Source: an uncultured Oscillospiraceae bacterium | GTDB taxonomy: Bacteria; Bacillota; Clostridia; Oscillospirales; Ruminococcaceae | Length of the DNA stretch: 24,588 bases | Assembly (NCBI GenBank): GCA_934481445.1 | Contig: CAKSPC010000038.1 | Coordinates: 1 to 24,588 of the forward strand | Reading direction: 5' to 3' | In this document: piece by piece, positions 1-7,804 of the stretch | How positions within the stretch are numbered: the stretch's first letter is position 1 | Layout: each line of letters opens with the position of its first letter | Position numbers and translations under genes: made by a program | Notes under the pieces: model-generated | Told to the model about the DNA's origin: nothing | Database searches by the model: none | The model's input: only the letters and a program-made list of their open reading frames with translations

Positions 1-292
1 CAATTACCGCGTCAACGCCTGCGTCCCGCGCGGCGGTGATAAATTCGGGGAATTTCTCCACCTCGTCGTTGCGGGGCAGGATGTTGCAGGTAAGATGAAC
101 CTTAACGCCGCGGCTGTGCGCGAGCTTTACAGCCCGCTCCAGCCCCTCGCCGTCAAAGTTTTTCGCACCCGCGCGCATTCCGAAGGTTTTTCCCGCAAGA
201 TAAACGGCGTCTGCGCCGAAATCAAGCGCGGATATAAGGCACTCTTCATCGCCCGCGGGGGCAAGAAGCTCTGTTTTTCTGTTCAAATCCAT
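1..292 (-). CDS. Peptidase U32 family protein, N-terminal part (cut by window edge)
   Basis: The minus-strand frame starts at 292 and runs off the left edge; about 97 codons are visible. The N-terminus contains ELLAPAGD, then ALDFGADAVYLAGK and MRAGAKNF, which is the typical start of U32 family proteins (YrrO/YrrN/YegQ type). Characterised relatives include collagenase-like peptidases and RNA hydroxylation factors (RlhA, TrhP), so U32 membership does not by itself mean protease activity. The start is supported by TAAGGAG at 294-300, which overlaps the stop codon of the upstream mltG gene, so the two genes are co-transcribed and probably translationally coupled. In many Firmicutes U32 genes lie downstream of mltG, which fits. 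The catalytic region and C-terminus are outside the window, so the subfamily cannot be decided. Confidence 0.85.
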   Translation of the reverse strand, partial: MDLNRKTELLAPAGDEECLISALDFGADAVYLAGKTFGMRAGAKNFDGEGLERAVKLAHSRGVKVHLTCNILPRNDEVEKFPEFITAARDAGVDAVI

Positions 293-297
293 TCTCC

Positions 298-1698
298 TTA
301 ATTATCCTCGCGCAGCGCTGCGTCGATGATATTCTGCTCGTGCTGGTCGTGCGTCTGAGCGTAATAGAATACTCCGTCGGAGCTTGCAAGGAAGTAGTAA
401 TAATCCGTTTCTGCGGGATAGAGTGCGGCGTTTATCGCCTCAAGACCGGGGTTGCATATTGCGCCCGCGGGAAGTCCCGTGCAGGAATAGGTGTCATAAG
501 CGGCAATGATAGCGTTCAGTTCGTCGGAGCCGTCTGTGAAGTACGGTCTTACGCACTCGTCAATATAGGTGTAGGTGGTATCCGACTGGAGCTGCGGGAA
601 GTTTACGGGGTCCGCAAGTCTGTTATGGAATACCGAGGATACCATGCTCATGTTATCCTCATTTGTACCCTCTTTCTGAATAAGCGAAGCGAGGATGATC
701 GTCTGGTCAAGGGTGAGTCCGAGCTCTTCCATGCGCGCCTTCATGGACTTTGTTATCTTGCTCTCGAAGTTCGCGAACATCTTATCCGCCGCCTGCTTTG
801 CATACGCGGAGGTATCGAAATCGGGATTATCGCGCAGGTCGTCAATAACATAGAACTCGTAAGTGTCGGGGAAGAGATATCCCTCCATAAGATTGAAGCG
901 GTGCTCGTTCTCGGCAATTTCCTCTTCAAAATCATACTTGTTCATCTTGTTCTTGTAATATTCCATGAAATCCTTTGCGCGGCAGACATAATTCTGCTCA
1001 AGCAGCTCGCCGACCTGCTTTGCTGTGGCGCCCTCGGGTATCATTACAGTGATGGTTTCGGTGTAGGTCTTTACGGTTTTGAGCGCTGTCACGATGTTTC
1101 CGTAGGACATACCCGCATTTACGGTGAAGTCGCCGTTGAGGAATCCTGTGTCCATCTTCGCGAATTTAACATAAGTCTTGAACAGCCACGGCATATGAAT
1201 AATGCCCTCGTCGTGGAGCATATCCGCAATGTCGTCGACGCTCATGTGCTCGGTGACAGTTACCTCTGTGTCGGGGGAATATTTCGCCATGCCCGTGAAA
1301 TCGCGCAGTGCGTCAATGATATTGACCGCAAGCACTATGCCTATGCACACCGACGCAACAGACAGCAGCACCCCGAGAAATATCTGTCCCATGGTGCGGG
1401 TATGGTTTATCTGCTGTTTTTTGTGCTTTTTTCTGCGCCGTTTAACAGGGTTTTCGGCGGCGTAGGATTCGGCGGGTTCGTCATCTTCTTCACCGCCGAT
1501 GCTGTCCATCATAAGAGTTTTTTTTATATCGTCGGCGGAATTAAGATCGGTAAATTCGCTGCGGGGAGTTATGCCGTGCCCCGCCTTGTCATGCCCGAAA
1601 TCGGACAGAATGCTGTCGATCTCCTGCGTTTTTTCAAATTCATCTCCGCCCTGCCCGATGTTGTCATCATCGGGAGTATAGTAACGGTTTTCGTCCAT
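298..1698 (-). CDS. mltG: Endolytic murein transglycosylase MltG (YceG-like)
   Basis: MltG is a membrane-anchored lytic transglycosylase that cuts nascent peptidoglycan strands and helps terminate glycan chain growth. The 466-residue protein has an acidic, low-complexity cytoplasmic N-terminus of about 100 residues ending in a Lys/Arg patch (86-94), one membrane segment at about 103-129, then the extracellular YceG domain. Family motifs are ILASLIQKEG with the putative catalytic Glu343, LQSD (370-373), GLPAGAICNPGLEAINAAL (409-427) and the terminal YFLASSDG...AQTHDQH region. The ATG at 1698 is preceded by GGAGG with good spacing. The N-terminal extension is longer than in E. coli MltG, which has almost no cytoplasmic part. 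The gene is the fifth in the operon, after the cyclo-ligase gene and before the U32 gene. Confidence 0.93.
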   Translation of the reverse strand: MDENRYYTPDDDNIGQGGDEFEKTQEIDSILSDFGHDKAGHGITPRSEFTDLNSADDIKKTLMMDSIGGEEDDEPAESYAAENPVKRRRKKHKKQQINHTRTMGQIFLGVLLSVASVCIGIVLAVNIIDALRDFTGMAKYSPDTEVTVTEHMSVDDIADMLHDEGIIHMPWLFKTYVKFAKMDTGFLNGDFTVNAGMSYGNIVTALKTVKTYTETITVMIPEGATAKQVGELLEQNYVCRAKDFMEYYKNKMNKYDFEEEIAENEHRFNLMEGYLFPDTYEFYVIDDLRDNPDFDTSAYAKQAADKMFANFESKITKSMKARMEELGLTLDQTIILASLIQKEGTNEDNMSMVSSVFHNRLADPVNFPQLQSDTTYTYIDECVRPYFTDGSDELNAIIAAYDTYSCTGLPAGAICNPGLEAINAALYPAETDYYYFLASSDGVFYYAQTHDQHEQNIIDAALREDN

Positions 1699-1716
1699 TG
1701 TGACCTCCGTTGTGTT

Positions 1717-2253
1717 TTATGTTCTGTCAAATATGGTCATGTCAGCCCTGCGGTCGTGCGGCTCGGAAGGCACTTCCATCCTGAACCCGCTGTAGCAGAC
1801 TATAACGCTCCTGCCGCGGAAATCCGCGAGATATCTGTCATAATAACCCTTGCCGTAGCCAAGGCGCAGACCTGTTCCGTCAGCGCAGAGCGCAGGAACA
1901 ATGCACAGCGAATTTTCATCCGGCACGGCCTGGGCGGTTCTGTTTGTCGGCTCGTCAATGCCGTATCTTCCCGCGGAAAGTTCATCGGCGGTGTTTATAA
2001 AATAGAATGTAAGTTCCGTGTCGCCGCTGACGGGCGTCGCGACAGGTATGCCATTTTCAAGGCAGTATGCTATCAGCCGCCGCGTGTCCACCTCGATAGA
2101 GGCGGAAGCGTATGTAAACACCGCGCTCGCCTTGTCAACAAGCGGAAGAAGCTGCTCAAAAATATCAGCGTCCGCCGCCGATTTTACGTCCTGCGGCATA
2201 TCCTTTCGGCGCCGTATAAGCTCCTTGCGGAGAGCTTTTTTCAGTTCGCGCAC
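1717..2253 (-). CDS. 5-formyltetrahydrofolate cyclo-ligase
   Basis: This enzyme converts 5-formyl-THF and ATP to 5,10-methenyl-THF, returning the storage or inhibitory folate to the one-carbon pool. The 178-residue length is usual for the family (YgfA/YqgN/MTHFS). Seen directly are the basic N-terminal helix with RKELIRRRK, the ATP/folate-binding segment IVPALCADGTGLRLG, and the signature GLRLGYGKGYYDRYL at residues 128-142. The start codon is GTG at 2253, lying inside the 3' end of the DJ-1 gene (13-nt overlap). An AAGGG element lies about 12 nt upstream. The overlap indicates translational coupling in the operon. The product of the tmk-like gene in the same operon also belongs to nucleotide metabolism, where folate feeds dTMP synthesis, which fits loosely. 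Confidence 0.93.
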   Translation of the reverse strand: MRELKKALRKELIRRRKDMPQDVKSAADADIFEQLLPLVDKASAVFTYASASIEVDTRRLIAYCLENGIPVATPVSGDTELTFYFINTADELSAGRYGIDEPTNRTAQAVPDENSLCIVPALCADGTGLRLGYGKGYYDRYLADFRGRSVIVCYSGFRMEVPSEPHDRRADMTIFDRT

Positions 2254-2786
2254 TGTATCGCCGCCCTTATGTGCTTGCTTTCTGCTTCGCCGCAGAGCAC
2301 TCTTACGAGTTCCAGTCCGAAATCAACGGCTGCACCCGCACCTGCGGCGGTGGTGAATATACCATCGGTAACTACCTTGTTTTCGGAAATTTTAGCGCCG
2401 GTGAGGTATTTTTCAAACTCGGGGAAACAGATCGCATTTCTGCCGGAAAGCAGTCCTTTCTTTCCAAGTATGGACGGAGCCGCGCATATTGCGCCTACGG
2501 GGATATTGTTCTTGACGCAGTAGGCTATCGCAGAATTTACGACAGGATTTTTCTCGAGATTGAGCGTGCCCAGCATTCCTCCCGGGAGAACTATCATCTC
2601 GAGCCTTTCGTCAAGCTCGACCTGCATATCGGTGATGTCGCAGAGCACCGGAATGCCGTGGGAGCTTTTGATGCCGTCGGTACCGACACCTACGGTTACA
2701 ACGTCCTTTTCGGCGCGGCGCAGCATATCAATGGGGGCGATGGCCTCGGTTTCTTCAAATCCGTCTGCAAGAAATACATAGATCAT
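2241..2786 (-). CDS. DJ-1/PfpI (ThiJ/YajL-like) family protein
   Basis: The 181-residue protein has the DJ-1 fold signature: N-terminal VFLADGFEETEAI with the conserved Glu14, an IVLPGG strand-loop (65-70), and the nucleophile elbow AICAAPSILGKKGLL carrying Cys101. Length and motif order match the DJ-1/YajL/YhbO group, whose members are described as deglycases, chaperones or glyoxalases; the substrate here cannot be told. There is no clear His after the nucleophile Cys, which is usual for the DJ-1 (rather than PfpI protease) branch, so protease activity is unlikely. The start ATG at 2786 overlaps the stop of the upstream DUF2156 gene (ATGA), with GGAGG upstream of the start. A cytoplasmic stress or metabolite-repair role is inference. 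Confidence 0.9.
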   Translation of the reverse strand: MIYVFLADGFEETEAIAPIDMLRRAEKDVVTVGVGTDGIKSSHGIPVLCDITDMQVELDERLEMIVLPGGMLGTLNLEKNPVVNSAIAYCVKNNIPVGAICAAPSILGKKGLLSGRNAICFPEFEKYLTGAKISENKVVTDGIFTTAAGAGAAVDFGLELVRVLCGEAESKHIRAAIQCAN

Positions 2787-3700
2787 TTTTCGTTTCCTCC
2801 GAATGTTATATCAAATTTGTCCTCAAGAAAAACAGGGTGATAGGAAAGCTTTGCCCTGCGCAGATTTTCCGCGCCCGTATCCTCTTCGCGGTTTATATAG
2901 GTAAATTTTCCGCCGAGAGATTTTACGAACTCCGCGTTAACCGCGGTGTATGCTCCCTGATAATCCCGCAGCGCCTTTTCGACGTGAACTACGAAGCAGT
3001 CCGACGCGGACGGCTCACCGAAAGTGAATGCCTGCACCCCGCCGTTTACCCGCAGCACGCCGCCGACGTAGCCCAACTCATCAAAATGCTTGAAGCTGCA
3101 CCGAACGATGCACTGTTCCTCGCGCTTGCTCTGCTCGTTTTCGTCATCTGCAACGTCGCAGTCTGTGATGTTTTCCTCGCACCAACGCTCGTTCATCGCG
3201 ATACACTCAGGTATATTTTCAGGGGTCATCGGCTCAAAGCTCCAGTCGTTCTCATAAAAGCGATTGAGGTGGTTCCTCTTCCCATGATATTTCTTTCCTT
3301 TTAGGGTTTCGAGATCCTCTGCAAGATATACATAATCGCTAAGATCGCGCTGATATTCAGCGAGCGCTTCGGGATACTGCGCGGTTATAAGCCCTGTTAT
3401 CTGCTTGTTTGCGCCGATGCGCGGTGCAATGCCGTTTTCGCGGCAATATTCCTTTATAAGCTCCACTGCCTCGCGGACATCTCTCCCGCCTGCTGGAAAA
3501 TTGAATTTTATATCATTCCCGCGGCCGAACTTGCAGAAATACATCCCGTGGGAAAAACACACCTCTACATTGTAAACGTTCCGCCAGACATAGTTGTTTC
3601 CGAATGTGTATTCGCAGCCGCGGAAGTTTGATTTTCTAAGGCATTCCTCGGCGCGCTGCTTGTCTGTTATCTCTATTCTTCTGAACTCCAATTCAGCCAT
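2783..3700 (-). CDS. DUF2156 family protein (LPG-synthase C-terminal-like, GNAT fold)
   Basis: The 305-residue protein resembles the DUF2156 group, soluble two-domain GNAT-like proteins related to the catalytic domain of MprF lysyl-phosphatidylglycerol synthase. Supporting features are an aromatic N-terminal part (YTFGNNYVWRN, 31-41) and the motif YVYLAEDLETLKGKKYHGKR (123-142), followed by HLNRF and further on GGVQAFTFGE, typical of this family. No membrane segment is visible, unlike MprF. An aminoacyl- or acyl-transfer role is possible but the substrate is unknown. It overlaps the tmk-like gene by 8 nt upstream (ATG inside the last codons, AGGAAATGG upstream) and shares ATGA with the DJ-1 gene downstream, so it is a coupled operon member. 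Confidence 0.8.
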   Translation of the reverse strand: MAELEFRRIEITDKQRAEECLRKSNFRGCEYTFGNNYVWRNVYNVEVCFSHGMYFCKFGRGNDIKFNFPAGGRDVREAVELIKEYCRENGIAPRIGANKQITGLITAQYPEALAEYQRDLSDYVYLAEDLETLKGKKYHGKRNHLNRFYENDWSFEPMTPENIPECIAMNERWCEENITDCDVADDENEQSKREEQCIVRCSFKHFDELGYVGGVLRVNGGVQAFTFGEPSASDCFVVHVEKALRDYQGAYTAVNAEFVKSLGGKFTYINREEDTGAENLRRAKLSYHPVFLEDKFDITFGGNEK

Positions 3701-4367
3701 GTTCTACCATTTCCTTTATTTCATCCGCTATTTTGTTATGTATAGTTTCTATCGGGAGCGGCTCCCCGTTTTCAGAGCAGTTTATAATTTTCCAGCCCCA
3801 GTGCGCCGCAGCGGTCATTGCACTTTCGCGGCAGTTTTTCATAAATTCAAGGTTTTTCTCGTGGATGTCCTTTTTGCTCTCGTCGCCGTTGTAGCGCTTT
3901 GACAGCAGCTTCTGCGAAACCTCAAGCGGCATATCCAGGAACAGCACCAGATCGGGCTGCGGCAGACCAAGCTTGTTATATTCGTGGTCGGCAAGCCAGT
4001 TCATAAATTCCGTACGCTTTTCCTGCGGAACTTTTGTCATCTGATAGATGGCGTTGGAGGTGGCATATCTTCCCGAAAGGATGATCCCGCCGTTTTCATA
4101 GGTCTGCTTCCAGTCGGTGACATAGCTGATATATCTGTCAGCGGCATAAAATGCGGAAGCGGCATAGGCGCCGTTTTCGCCGCCGCAGGGTATTTTTCCC
4201 GCAAGATAATCGGAAATTATCTGCCCGCTGGGGGAATTATAATTCGGAAAGCTTACGGTGCGGCTGTTTACGCCGAGTTTTTCGAGATATTTCCCCGCAA
4301 GCTCGAGCTGCGTGGATTTTCCGCAGCCGTCCAGCCCCTCTAGCACGATCAGTTTTCCATTGTTCAT
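3693..4367 (-). CDS. tmk: Thymidylate kinase-like (dTMP kinase family) protein
   Basis: This is a P-loop nucleoside monophosphate kinase of 224 residues, close to the usual 205-225 for bacterial dTMP kinase. Motifs are IVLEGLDGCGKST (7-19), DRY at 77-79 and GRYATSNAIYQM (99-110), then LVLFLDMPLEVS. The expected reaction is dTMP + ATP to dTDP. The lid segment (SKRYNGDESKKDIHEKN) is not textbook, so another deoxynucleotide substrate is possible. The reading frame stays open to 4451, but those extra 28 codons would begin at the -10 box; the ATG at 4367 has AGGAT about 9 nt upstream and places the P-loop near the N-terminus as in the family. It is the first gene of the minus-strand operon, about 68 nt after the predicted transcription start. 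Confidence 0.85.
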   Translation of the reverse strand: MNNGKLIVLEGLDGCGKSTQLELAGKYLEKLGVNSRTVSFPNYNSPSGQIISDYLAGKIPCGGENGAYAASAFYAADRYISYVTDWKQTYENGGIILSGRYATSNAIYQMTKVPQEKRTEFMNWLADHEYNKLGLPQPDLVLFLDMPLEVSQKLLSKRYNGDESKKDIHEKNLEFMKNCRESAMTAAAHWGWKIINCSENGEPLPIETIHNKIADEIKEMVEHG

Positions 4368-4441
4368 AAAAACACATCCTATTTTTAAGGCAACAGCGGT
4401 TGATTTTAACACACAGCCGCCTTTATACTTATACAGTATAT

Positions 4442-4470
4442 ATTGTACCACAATTCGATGATTTAGTCAA
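4442..4470 (-). promoter_or_regulatory. Sigma-A-type promoter of the tmk-like...mltG operon
   Basis: On the minus strand TTGACT (4470-4465), a 17-nt spacer and TACAAT (4447-4442) form a near-consensus sigma-70/sigma-A promoter. Transcription would start around 4435, giving a leader of about 70 nt before the ATG at 4367. No other strong promoter was seen between the overlapping genes down to the U32 gene, so this probably drives the whole operon. Confidence 0.85.
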
Positions 4471-4495
4471 CATATACAAAATATTTTTCCGTTTT

Positions 4496-4530
4496 AAAAT
4501 AAAACCGCCGCCCCGGAACGGAGCGGCGGC
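4496..4530 (-). terminator. Intrinsic terminator after the SPFH gene
   Basis: On the minus strand GCCGCCGC and GCGGCGG arms (4523-4529 and 4505-4511 on the plus strand) enclose an 11-nt loop and are followed by TTTTATTTT. It lies 8 nt after the SPFH stop codon and separates that gene from the downstream operon promoter. Confidence 0.85.
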
Positions 4531-4537
4531 TTATGTG

Positions 4538-5869
4538 TTAAATCATATCGTTGGAGTCAAAGGGATCTCCGCACTCGGGGCAGAACTTCGGAGGATTTGT
4601 GGGATCCTCGGGCTGCCAGCCGCACTTATCGCACCTGAATAAAGGAGCGCCGGCGGGCTTGGGCTTGCCGCAATTCTGGCAGAACTTGCCCTTATTCTGC
4701 GCGCCGCAGGAGCAGGTCCATGAATCAGTCGCAGGCTTCGATTTTCCGCAGTTGACGCAGAATTTACCTGTATTCTCCACACCGCAGGAGCACTTCCATG
4801 CACCTTCGGATGGAGCTGCCGCAGGCTGTGCCTGAGTCTGAGCGGGCTGCTGTGCCGCCTGCTGCTGAGCCATTCCGTAAAGCTGCTGAGCGTTGAATCC
4901 GCCCTGCTGCTGTGCCATATTCATGCCCATGAAGCCCATCATTGCGCCGCCTGCATTTCCCGCGGCGGTTTTCATTGCGTCCGCCTGTGCTTCTACGAGA
5001 GTTGCCGCTGCCATGCCGGGGTCGCGCATTACTGCTTTTCTCTGAAGCTGGGTGATCATTTCCTGATCTTCCTTCGGCAGGGACGGCGGGTTCATGTTGA
5101 AGGATGTTATCGTCATGCCGCGAAGCTCGCCCCACTTGGAGGAAAGCACCTCGTTCAGCGAGTCGCATATCTCCATCGTATGCGAAGGCAGTGCACTTGG
5201 GCGTACGCCCTTTTCGGATATTTTTCCGAGGGCAGGCTGAAGTGCAGAGAGTATCTCCGTTTTCAGCATACTGTCGATGGAGGACTTGGAATAAGTATCG
5301 GCAAAGTTGCCGCACACGTTTGTGTAGAAAAGGACGGGATTTGTTATTCTGTAGGAATACTCGCCGTTGCAGCGCAGGGACACATCCACATCAAGACCGA
5401 TATTGTTGTCAACAACGCGGAAAGGAATAGGGGTAACTGTACCGTATCGGTTGCCCATAACTTCCTTTGTGTTTACGAAATAGATACGCTGATCCTTGGG
5501 AGCGTCGCCGCCGAAAGCAAAGCGAGTGCCGATGGACTTTAGTGTATCGCCGATGTTCTTGCTGAGATCTCCGTAGAAAATGCTGGGTTCCGTGGAGGAA
5601 TCATAAACAAATTCACCCGCTTCGCCGCAGACTTCGGATATTTTACCGTTGTCCACAATGAGGGCGCACTGACCCTCGTTTACGGCGATGATGGAGCCGT
5701 TGGAAATAATGTTGTCCGAACCTTTTGTGTTGGAGCTTTTCCCCGAAACTCTCTTGTGACCCTTAGCCGCAAGTATCTCGGAAGAAAACGCGTCGCAATA
5801 GAAATAATCGCGCCAGCTGTCCGCAAGGACGCCGGAAAGCGCGCCTATGCCTGCTTTCAATAAGCCCAT
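4538..5869 (-). CDS. SPFH/Band-7 domain protein with three C-terminal zinc ribbons (YdjI-like)
   Basis: The 443-residue protein has an N-terminal SPFH (Band 7) domain: IIAVNEGQCALIVDNGKI (60-77), IPFRVVDNNIGLDVDVSLRCNGEYSYRITNP up to about residue 178, and an oligomerisation-type tail to about 300. A Gln/Ala-rich linker (about 318-352) leads to three zinc ribbons: C360-x-C362...C371-x2-C374, C386-x-C388...C397-x2-C400, and C413-x2-C416...C430-x2-C433. B. subtilis YdjI, with similar SPFH-plus-zinc architecture, recruits YdjGH and PspA to stressed membranes; a membrane-stress scaffold is therefore plausible here, although no pspA or ydjGH gene lies nearby. There is no true transmembrane helix; the hydrophobic first 20 residues could associate with the membrane. 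AAGGAG is 8 nt before the ATG. It is a monocistronic gene with its own promoter and terminator. Confidence 0.88.
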   Translation of the reverse strand: MGLLKAGIGALSGVLADSWRDYFYCDAFSSEILAAKGHKRVSGKSSNTKGSDNIISNGSIIAVNEGQCALIVDNGKISEVCGEAGEFVYDSSTEPSIFYGDLSKNIGDTLKSIGTRFAFGGDAPKDQRIYFVNTKEVMGNRYGTVTPIPFRVVDNNIGLDVDVSLRCNGEYSYRITNPVLFYTNVCGNFADTYSKSSIDSMLKTEILSALQPALGKISEKGVRPSALPSHTMEICDSLNEVLSSKWGELRGMTITSFNMNPPSLPKEDQEMITQLQRKAVMRDPGMAAATLVEAQADAMKTAAGNAGGAMMGFMGMNMAQQQGGFNAQQLYGMAQQQAAQQPAQTQAQPAAAPSEGAWKCSCGVENTGKFCVNCGKSKPATDSWTCSCGAQNKGKFCQNCGKPKPAGAPLFRCDKCGWQPEDPTNPPKFCPECGDPFDSNDMI

Positions 5870-5907
5870 ATCAAATACTCCTTTCAGTAACCGAAGAATG
5901 TAATTAT

Positions 5908-5936
5908 ATTTTACAGTATTTCGGCAAAAAAGTCAA
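5908..5936 (-). promoter_or_regulatory. Sigma-A-type promoter of the SPFH gene
   Basis: On the minus strand TTGACT (5936-5931), 17 nt and TAAAAT (5913-5908) form a strong promoter match. Transcription would begin near 5901, about 30 nt before the ATG at 5869. Confidence 0.85.
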
Positions 5937-5942
5937 GAGCAC

Positions 5943-5968
5943 ACACAAAATTTAGCGTGCTTTTGTGT
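5943..5968. repeat. Inverted repeat upstream of the SPFH promoter
   Basis: ACACAAAA (5943-5950) and TTTTGTGT (5961-5968) form a perfect 8-bp inverted repeat with a 10-nt spacer. It sits just upstream of the -35 box, roughly -42 to -67 from the predicted start, a position typical for an activator site. The A+T-rich arms could also arise by chance. Confidence 0.4.
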
Positions 5969-5984
5969 AATATTTCTCATTATT

Positions 5985-6013
5985 AATAAAAAGAGGGGCA
6001 TTTCTGCCCCTCT
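5985..6013 (-). terminator. Intrinsic terminator after the ABC exporter operon
   Basis: On the minus strand AGAGGGGCA, a GAAA loop, TGCCCCTCT and then TTTTATTAA form a canonical terminator 8 nt after the stop codon at 6021. The stem has 9 perfect base pairs (5992-6000 with 6005-6013). Confidence 0.92.
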
Positions 6014-6020
6014 CTGTTTA

Positions 6021-7790
6021 TTAAACCGACTGCGCCGTGTAAAGCTTATAATAGTCGCCTTTCTTCTCCATCAGTTCATCGTGCGTTCCCGCCTCGGTTA
6101 TACCCTTGTTGGAAACATACATTATCTTATCGCAGCTGCGGATGGTGGAAAGTCTGTGCGCGATGATAAATGATGTTCTGCCCTTTAACAGATGATTAAG
6201 TCCGTTCTGGAGGTAACGCTCCGTCTTGGCGTCAATGGAGGATGTCGCTTCATCAAGCACCAGTATTTTCGGATCAGAAACTATCGTGCGGGCAAAGGCA
6301 ATAAGCTGCTTCTGACCCTGTGAAAGCCCCGAGCCGCGCTCATTCACTACAGTGTTATATCCGTCTTTCAGCGACATTATATAATCGTCAATGCCGACGA
6401 TCCTGCACGCCGAGCGTATTTCGTCCATGGTCGCGTCAAGCTTTCCGTAGCGGATGTTGTCGCCGATGGTGCCGCTGAAAATGAAGCTGTCCTGAAGCAT
6501 TATGCCCATCTGCGAGCGGAGCGATCTCAGCGTTACCTTGGATATATCGCTGTCGTCTATCCTTACGGTGCCGCCGTTGATGTCATAAAAGCGGGAAATG
6601 AGATTTACGATGGTCGTCTTGCCTGCGCCCGTCGGACCGACCAGCGCTATGCTCTGCCCTGCCTTAACGTCGAACGAGAGATTTTCAAGAATATTTATCC
6701 CGGGCTCATATGCGAAAGTAACGTTTTCAAAGTGTACGTCGCCCTTGATATCGGGCATTTTCGTTGCGTCGGGGGCGTCGTCTACGGTGATGGGTTCATC
6801 CATCATCTCAAATATGCGCTCGAGGTTCGCAACGGCGTTGATGAATGTGTTCATGAGGTTCGCGAGGTTCATCAGCGGCTGCCAGAAACGCGCGGAATAA
6901 TCCGTCATGGCAACGATGGTACCCAGCGACAGCGTTCCTTGAAATCCGAACAGGCCAACTGCAAATATTCCCGCGCGGACGATTATCGACACGATATCAG
7001 TCGACGGCCAGACCATGTTGGAATAGCTTACAGCGCGCATCCAGTCCTTGCGGTATGCCTTTGCAAGCTTGTCGTTTATCTCCTCGTTTTCTTCCTCGCG
7101 GGTGAATATCTGCGAGATTTTAACGCCGACAATGCTTTCGTGGAGGTACGCGTTGAGGTTGGAGCTTTTGTTTGATACCGCCTGCCATGCCTTGCGCTGG
7201 TGATTTTTTATGAACATCATTACCGCCGCATATATGGGAAGCCCCGCAACAGTCACAAGCGCAAGCTGCCAGCTTACGAAAAACATGAATATCGTGATGA
7301 AAATAAGGTTGAATATTTCAAGCACAAAATTGATAAGACCGTTGGTCATCAGGTCTGATATCGCGTTAATATAGTTGATGATACGGGTGAGTATCTTTCC
7401 GTGGGGACGGCTGTCATAGTATTCAAAGGACAGCTTCTGCATATGCTCGAAAAGATCCTTGCGGATATCATACACGATATCCTGCCCTACCTCGGTCATT
7501 TTCACTGCTCTTATCTTTGAGAAAATAACGCTGACGACTATGCAGACAAGTACCGCCAGCCCGCTCAGGAGAAGCTGCGGAATGGTTTCGGTGCTGCCCA
7601 TGTAGTTATCCATGGCGTTCTGAACGATAAGCGGAGAAAGCAGACCTATGATAACTCCCGCCGCACTGAGCAGCAGCGATATCGCGATTTTCTTTTTATA
7701 CTTTGCCGCATAAACAAGGGAACGTTTAAGGTGGCGTATGTCAAATGGGGTTTCAAGGGTTTCGTCGATGTCGAATTTATTTCTTGCCAT
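6021..7790 (-). CDS. ABC exporter half-transporter, catalytically intact subunit
   Basis: This 589-residue protein has a six-helix exporter-type membrane domain (about 35-325) followed by an ATPase domain. Walker A is GPTGAGKTT (385-393), the Q-loop is MLQDSFIFSG, the signature is LSQGQ (489-493), Walker B is LVLDE with Glu514, and the switch His is H545 in FIIAHR. Catalytic Glu and His are both present, but the signature departs from LSGGQ. The partner gene shows the mirror pattern, so the two probably form a heterodimer like BmrC/BmrD or TM287/TM288 with one active and one degenerate ATP site. The exported substrate (drug, lipid or peptide) cannot be read from sequence. The ATG at 7790 has GAGGAGG about 9 nt upstream, overlapping the stop codon of the partner gene; the intergenic gap is 14 nt. 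Confidence 0.92.
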   Translation of the reverse strand: MARNKFDIDETLETPFDIRHLKRSLVYAAKYKKKIAISLLLSAAGVIIGLLSPLIVQNAMDNYMGSTETIPQLLLSGLAVLVCIVVSVIFSKIRAVKMTEVGQDIVYDIRKDLFEHMQKLSFEYYDSRPHGKILTRIINYINAISDLMTNGLINFVLEIFNLIFITIFMFFVSWQLALVTVAGLPIYAAVMMFIKNHQRKAWQAVSNKSSNLNAYLHESIVGVKISQIFTREEENEEINDKLAKAYRKDWMRAVSYSNMVWPSTDIVSIIVRAGIFAVGLFGFQGTLSLGTIVAMTDYSARFWQPLMNLANLMNTFINAVANLERIFEMMDEPITVDDAPDATKMPDIKGDVHFENVTFAYEPGINILENLSFDVKAGQSIALVGPTGAGKTTIVNLISRFYDINGGTVRIDDSDISKVTLRSLRSQMGIMLQDSFIFSGTIGDNIRYGKLDATMDEIRSACRIVGIDDYIMSLKDGYNTVVNERGSGLSQGQKQLIAFARTIVSDPKILVLDEATSSIDAKTERYLQNGLNHLLKGRTSFIIAHRLSTIRSCDKIMYVSNKGITEAGTHDELMEKKGDYYKLYTAQSV

Positions 7791-7804
7791 ATATCAGCAC
7801 CTCC

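Noticed and set aside
340..2523. 727-codon plus-strand open frame
   Set aside because: It runs antisense through mltG, the cyclo-ligase gene and part of the DJ-1 gene, all of which have clear family motifs. Its translation has no recognisable domain, and it arises from codon bias in the opposite frame.
4368..4451. N-terminal extension of the thymidylate kinase-like protein to 4451
   Set aside because: The extra codons begin at the -10 box of a near-perfect promoter, and the ATG at 4367 has its own ribosome binding site and gives the family's usual N-terminus.
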